From: Dyadobacter beijingensis DSM 21582
Lineage (GTDB): Bacteria > Bacteroidota > Bacteroidia > Cytophagales > Spirosomataceae
DNA: 64,000 nt
Direction: 5' to 3'
NCBI RefSeq assembly: GCF_000382205.1
Contig: NZ_KB907789.1
Location: 868,001-932,000, forward strand
The translations under genes and the position numbers were made by a program. The notes beneath the pieces were generated by a model. It saw only the letters and a list, made by a program, of their open reading frames with translations. It did no database searches and was not told where the DNA came from. Of the stretch, positions 39,083 to 48,072 are shown in pieces. The number at the start of each line of letters is the position of its first letter. The first letter of the stretch is position 1.

Positions 39083-39865
39083 CTACCAAAATTCAATGGT
39101 GGCCTGAATGGGATAGTGATCAGAAACGTCCGGATAATTTCGGATCACCTTGTAGTTTTTGATGCGGACCTTGTTGTTAAGCAAGGCAAAAATGTAATCG
39201 AGCCGGTCGCCCGGTAAACCTTCGTTCCAGGTCTGCATCTGCGACCCGTGGGCAGCGTCCTGCCATTTTTTGCGGAACGAAAAGTAAGGCTGTTCGTTCG
39301 GTCTCGCACCCATATCCATGCCCAGAAGCACAGGCTGGACGCTGTTGACGAGCATTTGATTGATGTATGCGGCCTGCAATGCGCGGTCCATGACCGAGGC
39401 GTATTCGAGCCGGGAATTGCACAGCCGGAAGGTAACCGAGCGCGACAGCCGGATCAGTCCGCACAACAGCACTTTCGGGTCAGAGCCGGATGTGCGCGGG
39501 AGGTTGATCGTCTGCGTTTTTTCAAACGGCCAGTTCGACAATATGCCGACCCCCTGCGTTCCGTTCTCGGCCGTATCCGCCACCGCGTACGCATAATGCA
39601 TGCCCGTCTGCGCGGCGATCTGCCTCAGCTGGAACTGCACCTTTCCCTTGTCCGTCAGGCTGTCGACCGCCTGCAATGCCACAAGGTCCGGGTCATTTTC
39701 CTTGATTATCCTTAAAATATCCCTGAGATTCGACTCGTCCTGGTTATTGAGCCCATGCCGGATGTTGAAACTCATCAGCTTTACTTCCACGGCCTGTCGG
39801 GGCTGCGAGGAAAGTAATGCGAATGATATAATAAGGATGGATAATGCGTAAAAAAGTCTCCTCAA
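39083..39865 (-). CDS. Exported endonuclease/exonuclease/phosphatase-fold protein with lost catalytic residues
   Basis: A 260-residue protein with a signal peptide (about 1-20) and an EEP (DNase I/inositol phosphatase-like) fold. SFNIRHG and RLDYIF are recognisable and the final SDHYPI keeps the catalytic His. However, the metal-binding Glu of LQEV is Ala (LVALQAVD), the NTHL motif reads NSRL, and the GDFN motif reads GMDMGA. At least three of the family's key positions are therefore changed. I infer it is not an active phosphodiesterase. It lies 3 bases before lutA and 37 bases after the mutarotase gene, so it may be transcribed with one or both. Confidence 0.75.
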   Translation of the reverse strand: MRRLFYALSILIISFALLSSQPRQAVEVKLMSFNIRHGLNNQDESNLRDILRIIKENDPDLVALQAVDSLTDKGKVQFQLRQIAAQTGMHYAYAVADTAENGTQGVGILSNWPFEKTQTINLPRTSGSDPKVLLCGLIRLSRSVTFRLCNSRLEYASVMDRALQAAYINQMLVNSVQPVLLGMDMGARPNEQPYFSFRKKWQDAAHGSQMQTWNEGLPGDRLDYIFALLNNKVRIKNYKVIRNYPDVSDHYPIQATIEFW

Positions 39866-39902
39866 CCTGTTCGAATGCTAGTTAACACTACAACCTTTAT
39901 TC

Positions 39903-40232
39903 TCAGAGGGTAAATATCTGGTCCATCAAAACCCATTTTTCACCGGGTTTCGCGGTAGGTAATCCTTGCTGGTACTTCCACATGAGCGCTTCCCACTCCT
40001 GTACTTTCGGGTTCGAGGCGTCCATTTGGGCCTTGGTTTCAAAACTGAAATCGTCTTCGGTTTCCATGATCATGAACAACCGGTTTCCGACGCGGTAAAT
40101 GTCCATCACGGTAATGCCCGCATCGGTAATGCTTTTGTGGATTTCGGGCTGTATCTTTTTATGATAGGCCTCGTATTCCGCGATCATTTGCGGGTCGTCC
40201 ACGAGGTCCACCGCCAGACAATATCTTTTCAT
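39903..40232 (-). CDS. L-rhamnose/L-fucose mutarotase (RhaM family)
   Basis: A 109-residue protein of COG3254. The core pattern EYEAYHKKIQPEIHKSI aligns with the catalytic His helix of RhaM, followed by MDIYRVGNRLFMIMETEDDF. The family interconverts sugar anomers of L-rhamnose or L-fucose. Its position between a lactonase and the EEP-fold gene, in a deoxyhexose oxidation cluster, suggests it feeds the pathway's dehydrogenase. I cannot separate fucose from rhamnose by sequence. Confidence 0.85.
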   Translation of the reverse strand: MKRYCLAVDLVDDPQMIAEYEAYHKKIQPEIHKSITDAGITVMDIYRVGNRLFMIMETEDDFSFETKAQMDASNPKVQEWEALMWKYQQGLPTAKPGEKWVLMDQIFTL

Positions 40233-40240
40233 AATACTAT

Positions 40241-41071
40241 TTAAATATCGAGGTTATAAAAACGCCTCGCGTTGTTGCCCATCACATCCCGCACTTCGTC
40301 GTCGGAGAACATGCTGAGGTAATCGGTCAAAATGCCTTTTGCGCCTTCGTACTCGCCTGCCACGAGGCACACGGGCCAATCGGAGCCGTACATGATGCGC
40401 TCGGTACCGAATGCTTCGAAAACCACATCGAGGTACGGTTTGAAATCCGCTTTTTCCCAATGCTGCCAGTTGGCTTCGGTAACCATGCCCGACACTTTGC
40501 AATGCACATTGGGCAGTTCGGCGAGGCGGCGGATATCGTCTGCCCAGGGTTGCAGTTCCTGCGCCTTGATGAGCGGCTTGGCCATATGGTCCAGCACGAA
40601 ATGCACATTCGGCAGCCTTACGGCGAAGTTGTACGCTTCTTTCAGCTGGTTTTGATAAATGAGGATGTCGTAGGTAAAATCAAAAGCAACCAGTTGGCCC
40701 ACGCCCCTGATAAACTCAGGTTGGAGCAAAAAACCTTCCGGCTGACCCTGTGCAACGTGCCGGAAGCCTTTGAGCTTTTCGAACTGCGAATACCTTTCGA
40801 GTTTCGCGTACAAATCCGGCGACTTCAAATCTACCCAACCCACGACGCCCATGACGAAATCGTTGGCCTCGGCATGATGGAGCAGAAATTCCGTTTCCGA
40901 ATCCGACTGATCGGCCTGTACCGCCACGCAGCCGTCGACCTTGTTGGCTTTCAGGACGGGCCACAGATCGTCCGGCAGGAAGTTCCGCCGGATGACCTGC
41001 ATGTCGGGCGTGATCCACGAATCACGGTCCTCATCGTAAACCCAAAAATGCTGGTGGCTGTCGATTACCAT
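40241..41071 (-). CDS. Amidohydrolase, L-fuconolactonase-like
   Basis: A 276-residue TIM-barrel amidohydrolase of the COG3618 group. Metal-binding HxH appears at the start (IDSHQHFWVY), with GFRHVAQGQP, LDHMAKP and the late GSDWPV, as in L-fucono-1,5-lactonase and 4-sulfomuconolactonase relatives. It would open the lactone made from an aldose by dehydrogenation. It lies 8 bases from the mutarotase and 3 from the FAH-type hydrolase, so it is in an operon. Confidence 0.85.
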   Translation of the reverse strand: MVIDSHQHFWVYDEDRDSWITPDMQVIRRNFLPDDLWPVLKANKVDGCVAVQADQSDSETEFLLHHAEANDFVMGVVGWVDLKSPDLYAKLERYSQFEKLKGFRHVAQGQPEGFLLQPEFIRGVGQLVAFDFTYDILIYQNQLKEAYNFAVRLPNVHFVLDHMAKPLIKAQELQPWADDIRRLAELPNVHCKVSGMVTEANWQHWEKADFKPYLDVVFEAFGTERIMYGSDWPVCLVAGEYEGAKGILTDYLSMFSDDEVRDVMGNNARRFYNLDI

Positions 41072-41074
41072 ATA

Positions 41075-41938
41075 TTAAACCGCTTTCCAGGCAACTGCTT
41101 CCTGTTTTTGCGTACCTAATTTCTGAATACCCAGCTCTACTATGTCGCCTGGTTTGAGGTAAACCTGCGGCTTCATGCCCAGTCCTACACCAGCCGGTGT
41201 GCCGGTCGTGATTACATCGCCCGGAAGCAATGTCATGAACTGGCTCAGGTAGCTTACCAGGAATGGAATATGGAAAATCATGTCGGACGTGTTGCTGTCC
41301 TGTATCTTTTTGCCGTTCAGGCTCAGCCAAAGGTCGAGATCGTTGGCATTGCCTACTACGTCGGCTGTGACAAAATAAGGCCCGAGCGGTGCGAACGTGT
41401 CGTTACTCTTACCCTTCACCCATTGTCCGCCACGCTCCATCTGGAACGCTCGTTCCGAATAGTCGTTATGCACAGCGTAACCGGCTACGTAATCCAATGC
41501 GTTCGCCTCGTCGACATAGCTTGCTTTTTTGCCGATAATCACGGCCAGCTCTACTTCCCAGTCGGTTTTCTCCGAATTTCTCGGGATAACGACCTGGTCG
41601 AAGGGACCGCACAATGCGGAGGTGGATTTGAAGAAAATGATCGGTTCCTTCGGCAGCTCCGTCGCGCCTGACTCGTAGGCATGCTTGGCATAGTTCATCC
41701 CAATGCAAACGATCTTGGAAGGACGCGCAATGCACGATCCGTAACGGAAACCTTCTTCTACCTTAGGCGCGGATGCCGCGTTAGAATCCAGCCAGCTTTG
41801 CAAACGGGCAACGCCGTCCGTCGCGAAGAATTTCTCGTTGTAATCCTCGCCGAATGCCGAAACATCCAGCTTTGTACCGTCGGCCAGTTCTACGCCCGGC
41901 TTTTCATTTTCAAATGCACCAAATCGAAAAAGTTTCAT
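41075..41938 (-). CDS. FAH-family hydrolase, 2,4-diketo-3-deoxy-L-fuconate/rhamnonate hydrolase-like
   Basis: A 287-residue fumarylacetoacetate hydrolase-family protein. The metal-binding pattern is visible: IGMNYAKHAYE, TDWEVELAVIIG, and GDVITTGTPAGVG near the C-terminus. In deoxyhexose pathways of this design the enzyme splits 2,4-diketo-3-deoxy-L-fuconate (or the rhamnonate analogue) into pyruvate and L-lactate. The genomic context, not sequence alone, supports this reaction. The nearby lut genes fit disposal of the lactate. Confidence 0.85.
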   Translation of the reverse strand: MKLFRFGAFENEKPGVELADGTKLDVSAFGEDYNEKFFATDGVARLQSWLDSNAASAPKVEEGFRYGSCIARPSKIVCIGMNYAKHAYESGATELPKEPIIFFKSTSALCGPFDQVVIPRNSEKTDWEVELAVIIGKKASYVDEANALDYVAGYAVHNDYSERAFQMERGGQWVKGKSNDTFAPLGPYFVTADVVGNANDLDLWLSLNGKKIQDSNTSDMIFHIPFLVSYLSQFMTLLPGDVITTGTPAGVGLGMKPQVYLKPGDIVELGIQKLGTQKQEAVAWKAV

Positions 41939-41976
41939 GGAAAGGGAATATTTGGGATGGAAGACGCTTTAAGCAA

Positions 41977-42083
41977 TAGGCTGTAAGCAATAGGCCGCAA
42001 GCGATATCTCTTCCGTCGTAATTAGTGATTTAAAATTTTATAAACTAAATGTTACTTTAACCTTCACCTAAGCTTACAGCCTA
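41977..42083. repeat. 12-bp perfect inverted repeat between the FAH and SDR genes
   Basis: taggctgtaagc at 41977-41988 and its exact reverse complement at 42072-42083, with an 83-nt spacer. The left arm lies in a short tandem repeat (taagcaatagg twice, 41970-41994). The region separates two genes of one cluster and could form a long hairpin in the transcript. Function unknown. Confidence 0.6.
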
Positions 42084-42097
42084 AGGCTTAAAGCCTT

Positions 42098-42871
42098 CTA
42101 ATTATTCAACTTCTCAAATCCGCCATCGATCAGGTAATCGCAGCCGGTAATAAAACCTGCCTCGTCCGAGCACAGGTACAATGCCAGCGCACCGATTTCC
42201 TCCGGCTTTGCCATGCGGCCAATGGGCTGTGTTTTAGACAGTTTCTCAAACATTTCCTGCTCTTTACCCGGATAGTTTTTCGAAATAAAACCATCCACGA
42301 ACGGCGTATGTACGCGGGCAGGAGAAATGCTGTTGCAGCGGATATTATCCGCCAGGTAATCACGGGCTACCGATAATGTCATAGAGTAAACCGCGCCCTT
42401 TGCAGTAGAATAAGCAAAGCGGTCGGGTATTCCTACTGTTGCGGCAATGGAAGCCATGTTCAGGACCACGCCGCCGCCGTTGGCTTTCAAATGCGGTATG
42501 GTAGCCATGAGGCAGTTGTAAACGCCCTTCACATTAATATTGATCACCCGGTCGAAATCTATCTCCGCCGTGGTATCCGCCTTGCCGATATGCGCGATGC
42601 CGGCATTGTTGACGAGGATATTAATGGTTTGCTTCGCCGCAATGGCGTTCACGATGTTGACGACATCGGCCTGTTTGGAGATGTCCAGTGCGTGTGCCTC
42701 AGCTTGTCCGCCTTCCTCGGTGATTTCGTTCACCACCTGGTTGGCCAGATCAATATTGAGTTCCAGAATGTGCACGTATGCGCCCTGTTTTGCGAAAGTT
42801 TTAGAGATCGCCAATCCGATCCCGCTCGCTCCACCGGTCACCAGTGCTGTTTTTCCTGTTAGATCAAACAT
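42098..42871 (-). CDS. Short-chain dehydrogenase (deoxyhexose pathway)
   Basis: A 257-residue SDR. The NAD(P)-binding GGASGIGLAIS, NNAGIAHIGK, and the catalytic YSTAKGAV (Tyr-Lys) are present. In the oxidative L-fucose or L-rhamnose route two dehydrogenase steps are needed: sugar to lactone, and 2-keto-3-deoxy acid to the diketo acid. Only this one is encoded in the cluster. By context either step is possible; the nearby FAH hydrolase requires the second. Confidence 0.85.
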   Translation of the reverse strand: MFDLTGKTALVTGGASGIGLAISKTFAKQGAYVHILELNIDLANQVVNEITEEGGQAEAHALDISKQADVVNIVNAIAAKQTINILVNNAGIAHIGKADTTAEIDFDRVININVKGVYNCLMATIPHLKANGGGVVLNMASIAATVGIPDRFAYSTAKGAVYSMTLSVARDYLADNIRCNSISPARVHTPFVDGFISKNYPGKEQEMFEKLSKTQPIGRMAKPEEIGALALYLCSDEAGFITGCDYLIDGGFEKLNN

Positions 42872-42888
42872 AGGTAGTTGCTTTAAAG

Positions 42889-42908
42889 CCAGGGGTTTAA
42901 ACCTCTGG
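42889..42908. repeat. 20-bp near-perfect palindrome between SDR and UxaA-type genes
   Basis: ccaggggttt/aaacctctgg, 10-bp arms with one G-T pair and no spacer. On the minus-strand transcript it lies in the intercistronic region. No U-tract follows, so it is more likely an mRNA-stability or regulator site than a terminator. Confidence 0.5.
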
Positions 42909-42919
42909 TTAAAATAATA

Positions 42920-44572
42920 TTATAATGAAACGCCCCGCTTCCACGGAATGAAATCGTCTTGGCCCAATTGCTGCGCTTTTGTTAACTCACCGCTCGCAAC
43001 TTTGATCACATAATCCAGCAATGCTTCCGCATTCTGCTCGATCGTTTGGGTGCCGTCTACTACCGGGCCGCAGTCGAAATCGATCACGTCGGGCATGCGC
43101 TGTGCAAGCGCGGAGTTGGTGGCTACTTTCGCCACCGGGCAAATCGGGTTGCCTGTCGGCGTACCGAGACCAGTAGTGAAAAGGATAATGTTCGCGCCTG
43201 CGGCCGTTTGGCCGGTCGTCGCCTCCACGTCGTTGCCCGGGGTGCATACGAGGTGCAGGCCCGATTCGGTCGCTCTTTCCGTGTAATTCAAAACGTCGGA
43301 AACGTATGCATTACCGCCCTTTTTGGCTGCCCCGGCGGATTTGATGGCGTCGGTAATGAGGCCGTCCTTGATATTGCCCGGCGACGGGTTGAATGCGAAT
43401 GCGGAACCCACCGCTTCGGCTTTGCCTGCATAGTCGCGCATGAGCTTTTCGAATTTCGCGGCTTTCTCTTCCGTCACGCAGCGGTTAAGGAGCTCCTGCT
43501 CTACCCCATTCAGTTCAGGGAATTCGGCCAGGAGCGTCTGGCCGCCCAGGCCGACTACCAGGTCAGAAAGGTGGCCCAGCACCGGGTTCGCGGAAATCCC
43601 TGAGAAGCCATCCGAGCCACCGCATTTCAGACCGACAGATAGTTTGGACAACGGTGCATCGGAACGTTCGAATTCATTGATTTTGGTCAAGCCCATAAAA
43701 GTTTCCTTGATCGCTCCCGACATGAGTGAATACTCGGTGCCTTTCTGGTGTTCGAAGGCAAAGAATGGCTTATTGAAATGCGGGTCGCGCTTGCGGATTT
43801 CGTCTTCCAATGTTTTCAGCTCGGAGTTCTGGCAGCCGAGGCTGAGTACCGTGATACCTGCCACATTGGGATGTACCGCGTATGCCGCGAACAATGAACA
43901 TAAGGTGTTCGCATCCAGGCGCGTGCCTCCGCAGCCGCCTTCGTGGGTAAGGAATTTCACGCCGTCTACATTCTGGAACGGTCGTTCCGGTTTCTTGCGT
44001 GCTACTGGTGCATCGGTGAATGTTTCGAGGCTTTTGATCCGCCGCATGTCGCCTGCCTGGTACAAATGCAGGAACTCGCGCACCTGGTCGCGGTACATGT
44101 CGGTTTGCGCATAACCGAGCTCCCGCTCGAATGCATCCTTCATAATGAGGACGTTACGGTTCTCGCAGAATACCAATGGTACTACGAGCCAGTAATTGTA
44201 AGTACCCACACGGCCGTCTGCCCGATGGTAACCTTTGAATGTCCGGTTTTGCCAGTGGCTTACATCCGGCTGGGTGTATGAGTAAGGCTGCCGATTGGCC
44301 GTGCTGTAATCGTGGGCGTCGTGTTTCAGGTTGAATGTCGTGATCGGCTCTCCTTTTTTGATCGGCTGGGTAGCCCGGCCTACGAGTACGCCGTACATAA
44401 TGATTGCGCCGCCGGTGTCAATGTCTTCGGTAACGAATTTGTGCTTGGCGGAAACGCCGTATTGAAGGTTATAAAGGTTACCCTCGTACGTCACGTCCGC
44501 GCCTGCGGGCTGGTCGCGCAGGGCCACGATGACATTGTCGGAAGGGTGAACTTTCAGAAATTGGGACGCCAT
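42920..44572 (-). CDS. UxaA-family sugar-acid dehydratase (altronate/fuconate dehydratase-like)
   Basis: A 550-residue protein. The N-terminal SAF-like domain (about 1-95, starting MASQFLKVHPSDNVIVAL) is fused to the large UxaA/GarD dehydratase domain, with HEGGCGGTRLDANTL, GLKCGGSDGFSGISANPV, and GAAKKGGNAYVSDVL. Family members dehydrate altronate, galactarate or related aldonates. In this cluster L-fuconate or L-rhamnonate is the most natural substrate; UxaA-type genes also occur in the Campylobacter jejuni fucose locus. The start at 44572 opens the SAF domain; an extension to 44629 adds 19 unsupported residues. An AraC regulator is divergent. Confidence 0.85.
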   Translation of the reverse strand: MASQFLKVHPSDNVIVALRDQPAGADVTYEGNLYNLQYGVSAKHKFVTEDIDTGGAIIMYGVLVGRATQPIKKGEPITTFNLKHDAHDYSTANRQPYSYTQPDVSHWQNRTFKGYHRADGRVGTYNYWLVVPLVFCENRNVLIMKDAFERELGYAQTDMYRDQVREFLHLYQAGDMRRIKSLETFTDAPVARKKPERPFQNVDGVKFLTHEGGCGGTRLDANTLCSLFAAYAVHPNVAGITVLSLGCQNSELKTLEDEIRKRDPHFNKPFFAFEHQKGTEYSLMSGAIKETFMGLTKINEFERSDAPLSKLSVGLKCGGSDGFSGISANPVLGHLSDLVVGLGGQTLLAEFPELNGVEQELLNRCVTEEKAAKFEKLMRDYAGKAEAVGSAFAFNPSPGNIKDGLITDAIKSAGAAKKGGNAYVSDVLNYTERATESGLHLVCTPGNDVEATTGQTAAGANIILFTTGLGTPTGNPICPVAKVATNSALAQRMPDVIDFDCGPVVDGTQTIEQNAEALLDYVIKVASGELTKAQQLGQDDFIPWKRGVSL

Positions 44573-44747
44573 AATGATGTTCAGGTGAATGGTAATCTGG
44601 TATATCCCTTTGGTTTTCAATGACGCCAAATAGAATATATCAGCAAAACAACAGAATTATTTGAATACAATGAACTCAGACATTAGCAAATTTTTCAACT
44701 ATATTGGCATATATTTCTCTTTAACGGTTTTAAACATGTAATTATTT

Positions 44748-45656
44748 GTGAAACCGCAGCTACTTAAAGTCCCGAAAGGGCTACAAAAATCTTTCAGTAT
44801 CCGCCGCGACGTGGTGCTCTACTTTTATAACCGCTGGCATTACCACCCTGAATTAGAGCTCATTCACATCGAACAGGGCTCCGGTACGCAGTTCGTGGGC
44901 GACAATATCCGCAGTTTCCAAAGCGGCGACCTGCTGCTGATCGGCCCCAACCTACCGCATTACTGGCGATGCGACGAAAAGTACTTCCAGCGCGGCAGTC
45001 AGCTTTATGCACAGGCTACTGTCGTCCATTTTTCGGAAGAAATGCTGGGCAAAAACTTCCTGGCACTGCCGGAAAACAAATCGATCCACGATTTGCTCGT
45101 GAAAGCCCGGCTCGGGTTGAAGATACTCGGCGAAGGCACCGATAAAGTGAAAACGCTTTTGCACGACCTGCTCAACCAAACCAGCGGCAACTCCATCATT
45201 TCGCTCCTGCAAATCCTCGAAACGCTGGCCCATTGCGAGGAGATCAATGTCCTGTCCGACACGCAGTATCAGAACGAGTACGACCAGTACGATACCGACC
45301 GCATCAACCACATTTACCAATATTCGATCTCGAACTTCCAGAAAAAAATCTCGATCGAGGAAATTGCGGAGGTCGCCAATATCAGCCCGCATTCATTCTG
45401 CCGGTATTTCAAAAGCCGCAGCCGCAAAACCTATTCGCAGTTTCTGCTCGAACTCCGGATCGGTCACGCGTGCAAGCTGCTGTCGGAAAGCCGCATCCCC
45501 GTCGCGCAGGTCTGCTTCGAGAGCGGTTTCAACAATTTTGCCAACTTCAACAAATACTTCAAACTCCACACCGGCAAAAGCCCGATGCAATACCAGAAGG
45601 AATTCCGCAAAATTCCCATCTCGGCGCATTTGCCTGCATTTAACACCACCATATGA
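44748..45656 (+). CDS. AraC-family transcriptional regulator
   Basis: A 302-residue protein. The N-terminal cupin-type sensor domain has NRWHYHPELELIHI and FQSGDLLLIGPNLPHYW. The C-terminal tandem helix-turn-helix runs from ISIEEIAEVANISPHSFCRYF to CFESGFNNFANFNKYFK. It is divergent from the UxaA-type dehydratase (175 bp between them), so it most likely controls the deoxyhexose cluster with a sugar ligand. It starts with GTG at 44748, with no in-frame ATG nearby. Its stop overlaps the adenine deaminase start by four bases. Confidence 0.88.
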   Translation: MKPQLLKVPKGLQKSFSIRRDVVLYFYNRWHYHPELELIHIEQGSGTQFVGDNIRSFQSGDLLLIGPNLPHYWRCDEKYFQRGSQLYAQATVVHFSEEMLGKNFLALPENKSIHDLLVKARLGLKILGEGTDKVKTLLHDLLNQTSGNSIISLLQILETLAHCEEINVLSDTQYQNEYDQYDTDRINHIYQYSISNFQKKISIEEIAEVANISPHSFCRYFKSRSRKTYSQFLLELRIGHACKLLSESRIPVAQVCFESGFNNFANFNKYFKLHTGKSPMQYQKEFRKIPISAHLPAFNTTI

Positions 45657-47296
45657 AAGCCAACCTGATCAATATTTTCGAAAAAAGCATTCATGAAGCC
45701 GAAATACATGTGAGTGGCAAGCACATTGCCCGCATTGAAATCCTCGGCCCCGAAAACCCTTCCCTTCCTTATATATTGCCCGGCTTTACGGACGCACACG
45801 TACACGTGGAAAGCTCCATGCTCACACCGGCGCAGTTCGCGAGGCTGGCCGTTGTACATGGGACGATCGCGACGGTATCCGACCCCCACGAAATCGCGAA
45901 TGTGCTGGGTGTGGAGGGAGTGCATTTCATGATTAATGATGGTAAGCGCGTGCCGTTCAAGTTTTGCTTCGGCGCCCCCTCCTGCGTACCGGCGACGGTT
46001 TTCGAAACGGCAGGCGCTACCGTGGACGCGGACCAGGTGGGCAGGTTGCTAGCCACCGACGATATCGGTTACCTGGCGGAGGTGATGAATTTTCCGGGGG
46101 TACTGCATGAAGATCCTGACATGATGGCGAAAATCAACTGGGCCAAACATTATAATAAGGTAATAGACGGCCACGCGCCGGGCCTGCGGGGCGAGGCGGC
46201 GAAGCAATATGCCAGCTACGGCATCAGTACCGATCACGAATGCTTCACGTACGAAGAAGCGCGCGAAAAAATCGACTACGGCGTCAAAATCCTCATCCGC
46301 GAGGGCAGTGCGGCCCGCAATTTCGAGGCTTTGGCACCGCTTGTCGCGGAATTTCCCGACCGCGTCATGTTCTGCTCGGACGACAAGCACCCCGACAACC
46401 TCGTGGAAGGACATATTAATGTACTCGTGAAACGCGCGCTCGCGTCGGGTTACGATCTCTGGAATGTGCTGCAAGCGGCGTGTATTAACCCCGTGCTCCA
46501 TTACAGCCTGCCCGTGGGCTTGCTGCGGGAAGGCGACCCGGCCGACTTTATATTGATCGATCATGTAGGCACTTTCAATATCCTCGAAACCTGGATCGAC
46601 GGCGCATTGGTGGCGCAAAATGGCAGATCGCTGCTGCCCGACCTGCGCAGCGAGCATCTGAACCATTTCGAATGCGGTCCAAAATCTGCGGATGATTTCA
46701 TTTTATCTGCAAAAAATTCTGAAATGCAGATCAGGGTAATCGAGGCTTTGGATGGTCAATTGGTTACAAATGAGTTGATAACGGAAGCAAAGGTGGTGAA
46801 TGGCGCCGTGGTACCTGACGTGGAAAAGGACGTGCTCAAAATCGTCGTCGTAAACCGGTATTCTCCGGGCGCCGATGCGTCGGCACCGCCTGCCATTGCC
46901 TTCATCAGGAACTTCGGTTTGAAAGAAGGTGCATTGGCGTCGTCCGTCGCCCACGACTCACACAATATCATCAGCATTGGCTGCGACGATGAAAGCATCG
47001 CGCGGGCGGTCAACCTGGTGATTGAAGCAAAGGGCGGGTTGTCGGCCGCAGGCACCAACGGGGAGCACGTGATCGCCCTGCCGATTGCCGGCCTGATGAC
47101 CGACGGGGATGGTTATGATGTAGCCGAAAGCTACACGCGCCTCGACCAATTTGTAAAAAATGAGCTCGGCTCGACGTTAAAATCACCCTTTATGTCGCTG
47201 TCGTTCATGGCGTTACTGGTGATACCGTCCCTGAAACTGAGCGATAAGGGGCTTTTTGACGGGGAAAATTTCAAGTTTACCTCCGTAAGTTTATAG
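45653..47296 (+). CDS. ade: Adenine deaminase
   Basis: A 547-residue amidohydrolase that converts adenine to hypoxanthine. The metal site LPGFTDAHVHVESSML and DPHEIANVLG, the long central GHAPGLRGEAAKQYASYGISTDHE, and DDKHPDNL are as in Ade. The C-terminal ade domain contains GLSAAGTNGEHVIALPIAGLM. It is translationally coupled to the AraC gene by an ATGA overlap, which is unexpected metabolically. Confidence 0.93.
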   Translation: MKANLINIFEKSIHEAEIHVSGKHIARIEILGPENPSLPYILPGFTDAHVHVESSMLTPAQFARLAVVHGTIATVSDPHEIANVLGVEGVHFMINDGKRVPFKFCFGAPSCVPATVFETAGATVDADQVGRLLATDDIGYLAEVMNFPGVLHEDPDMMAKINWAKHYNKVIDGHAPGLRGEAAKQYASYGISTDHECFTYEEAREKIDYGVKILIREGSAARNFEALAPLVAEFPDRVMFCSDDKHPDNLVEGHINVLVKRALASGYDLWNVLQAACINPVLHYSLPVGLLREGDPADFILIDHVGTFNILETWIDGALVAQNGRSLLPDLRSEHLNHFECGPKSADDFILSAKNSEMQIRVIEALDGQLVTNELITEAKVVNGAVVPDVEKDVLKIVVVNRYSPGADASAPPAIAFIRNFGLKEGALASSVAHDSHNIISIGCDDESIARAVNLVIEAKGGLSAAGTNGEHVIALPIAGLMTDGDGYDVAESYTRLDQFVKNELGSTLKSPFMSLSFMALLVIPSLKLSDKGLFDGENFKFTSVSL

Positions 47297-47455
47297 AATG
47301 CGGCGGTTTTGCGGAAATAGTATCATTAACCTTTGAAATATAATTTTATGATGAAAATATTTTTAAAATATGTTTTTTTATAAATATATTTACAAGTGTA
47401 ATAATGACATTATTCACAATCATTCCTAACCCCAATTCCAAATCCTGTCCAAACA

Positions 47456-48037
47456 ATGGCTCACCTACGCTACAAGCAAGAAGAAGAACTCTGTTTTTGG
47501 GATCAGTTCAGAAAAGGCGATGAAAATGCCTACGCATGCCTCTACCGCTCTTACGTTCACATTCTTTACCAGTACTGTTCGCAATTCACGATCGACAAGC
47601 CTTTGATCAAGGATTGTATCCACGATTTGTTTGTAGAATTATGGAGAAACCGCATGACGCTCGGTGACACCACTTCGGTTCGCTTCTACCTGATGGCTTC
47701 CATCAAACGTAAATTGGTCCGCCATTTAAATGCACAGCAAAAGCATACCAGCAATGAAGATATCCCGGTGGAATACTGGCATATCAACACCCCTTCCCAC
47801 GAAAATCACCTGATTTCGGAGGAAGAGTTCGAATCCACCAACCAGCATCTGAATGTGGCCATCAACGGCCTGCCACGCCGCCAGCGCGAGGCGATCTTCC
47901 TCAAATTTTATATGAACCTCAATAACCACGAGATCGCGGATTTGATGAAAATAAATATTCAATCGGTATATAACCTGGTCTTTGGTGCACTGGGCAACCT
48001 GAAAAAGCAGATGACACTCGACCGGCTGACTTTTTGA
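47456..48037 (+). CDS. ECF-type RNA polymerase sigma factor
   Basis: A 193-residue sigma-70 family protein. Region 2 (about 20-90) has FRKGDENAYACLYRSY and DCIHDLFVELWRNR. Region 4 (about 130-185) has LPRRQREAIFLKFYMNLNNHEIADLMKINIQSVYNLV. Most Bacteroidota ECF factors sit next to a FecR-type anti-sigma and a TonB receptor; here the next gene is rarA and no anti-sigma adjoins. It is followed by its own terminator. Regulation and targets are unknown. Confidence 0.9.
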   Translation: MAHLRYKQEEELCFWDQFRKGDENAYACLYRSYVHILYQYCSQFTIDKPLIKDCIHDLFVELWRNRMTLGDTTSVRFYLMASIKRKLVRHLNAQQKHTSNEDIPVEYWHINTPSHENHLISEEEFESTNQHLNVAINGLPRRQREAIFLKFYMNLNNHEIADLMKINIQSVYNLVFGALGNLKKQMTLDRLTF

Positions 48038-48072
48038 TAGCCGTCTGTTTAAACGTTTAAATATATGTTCAG

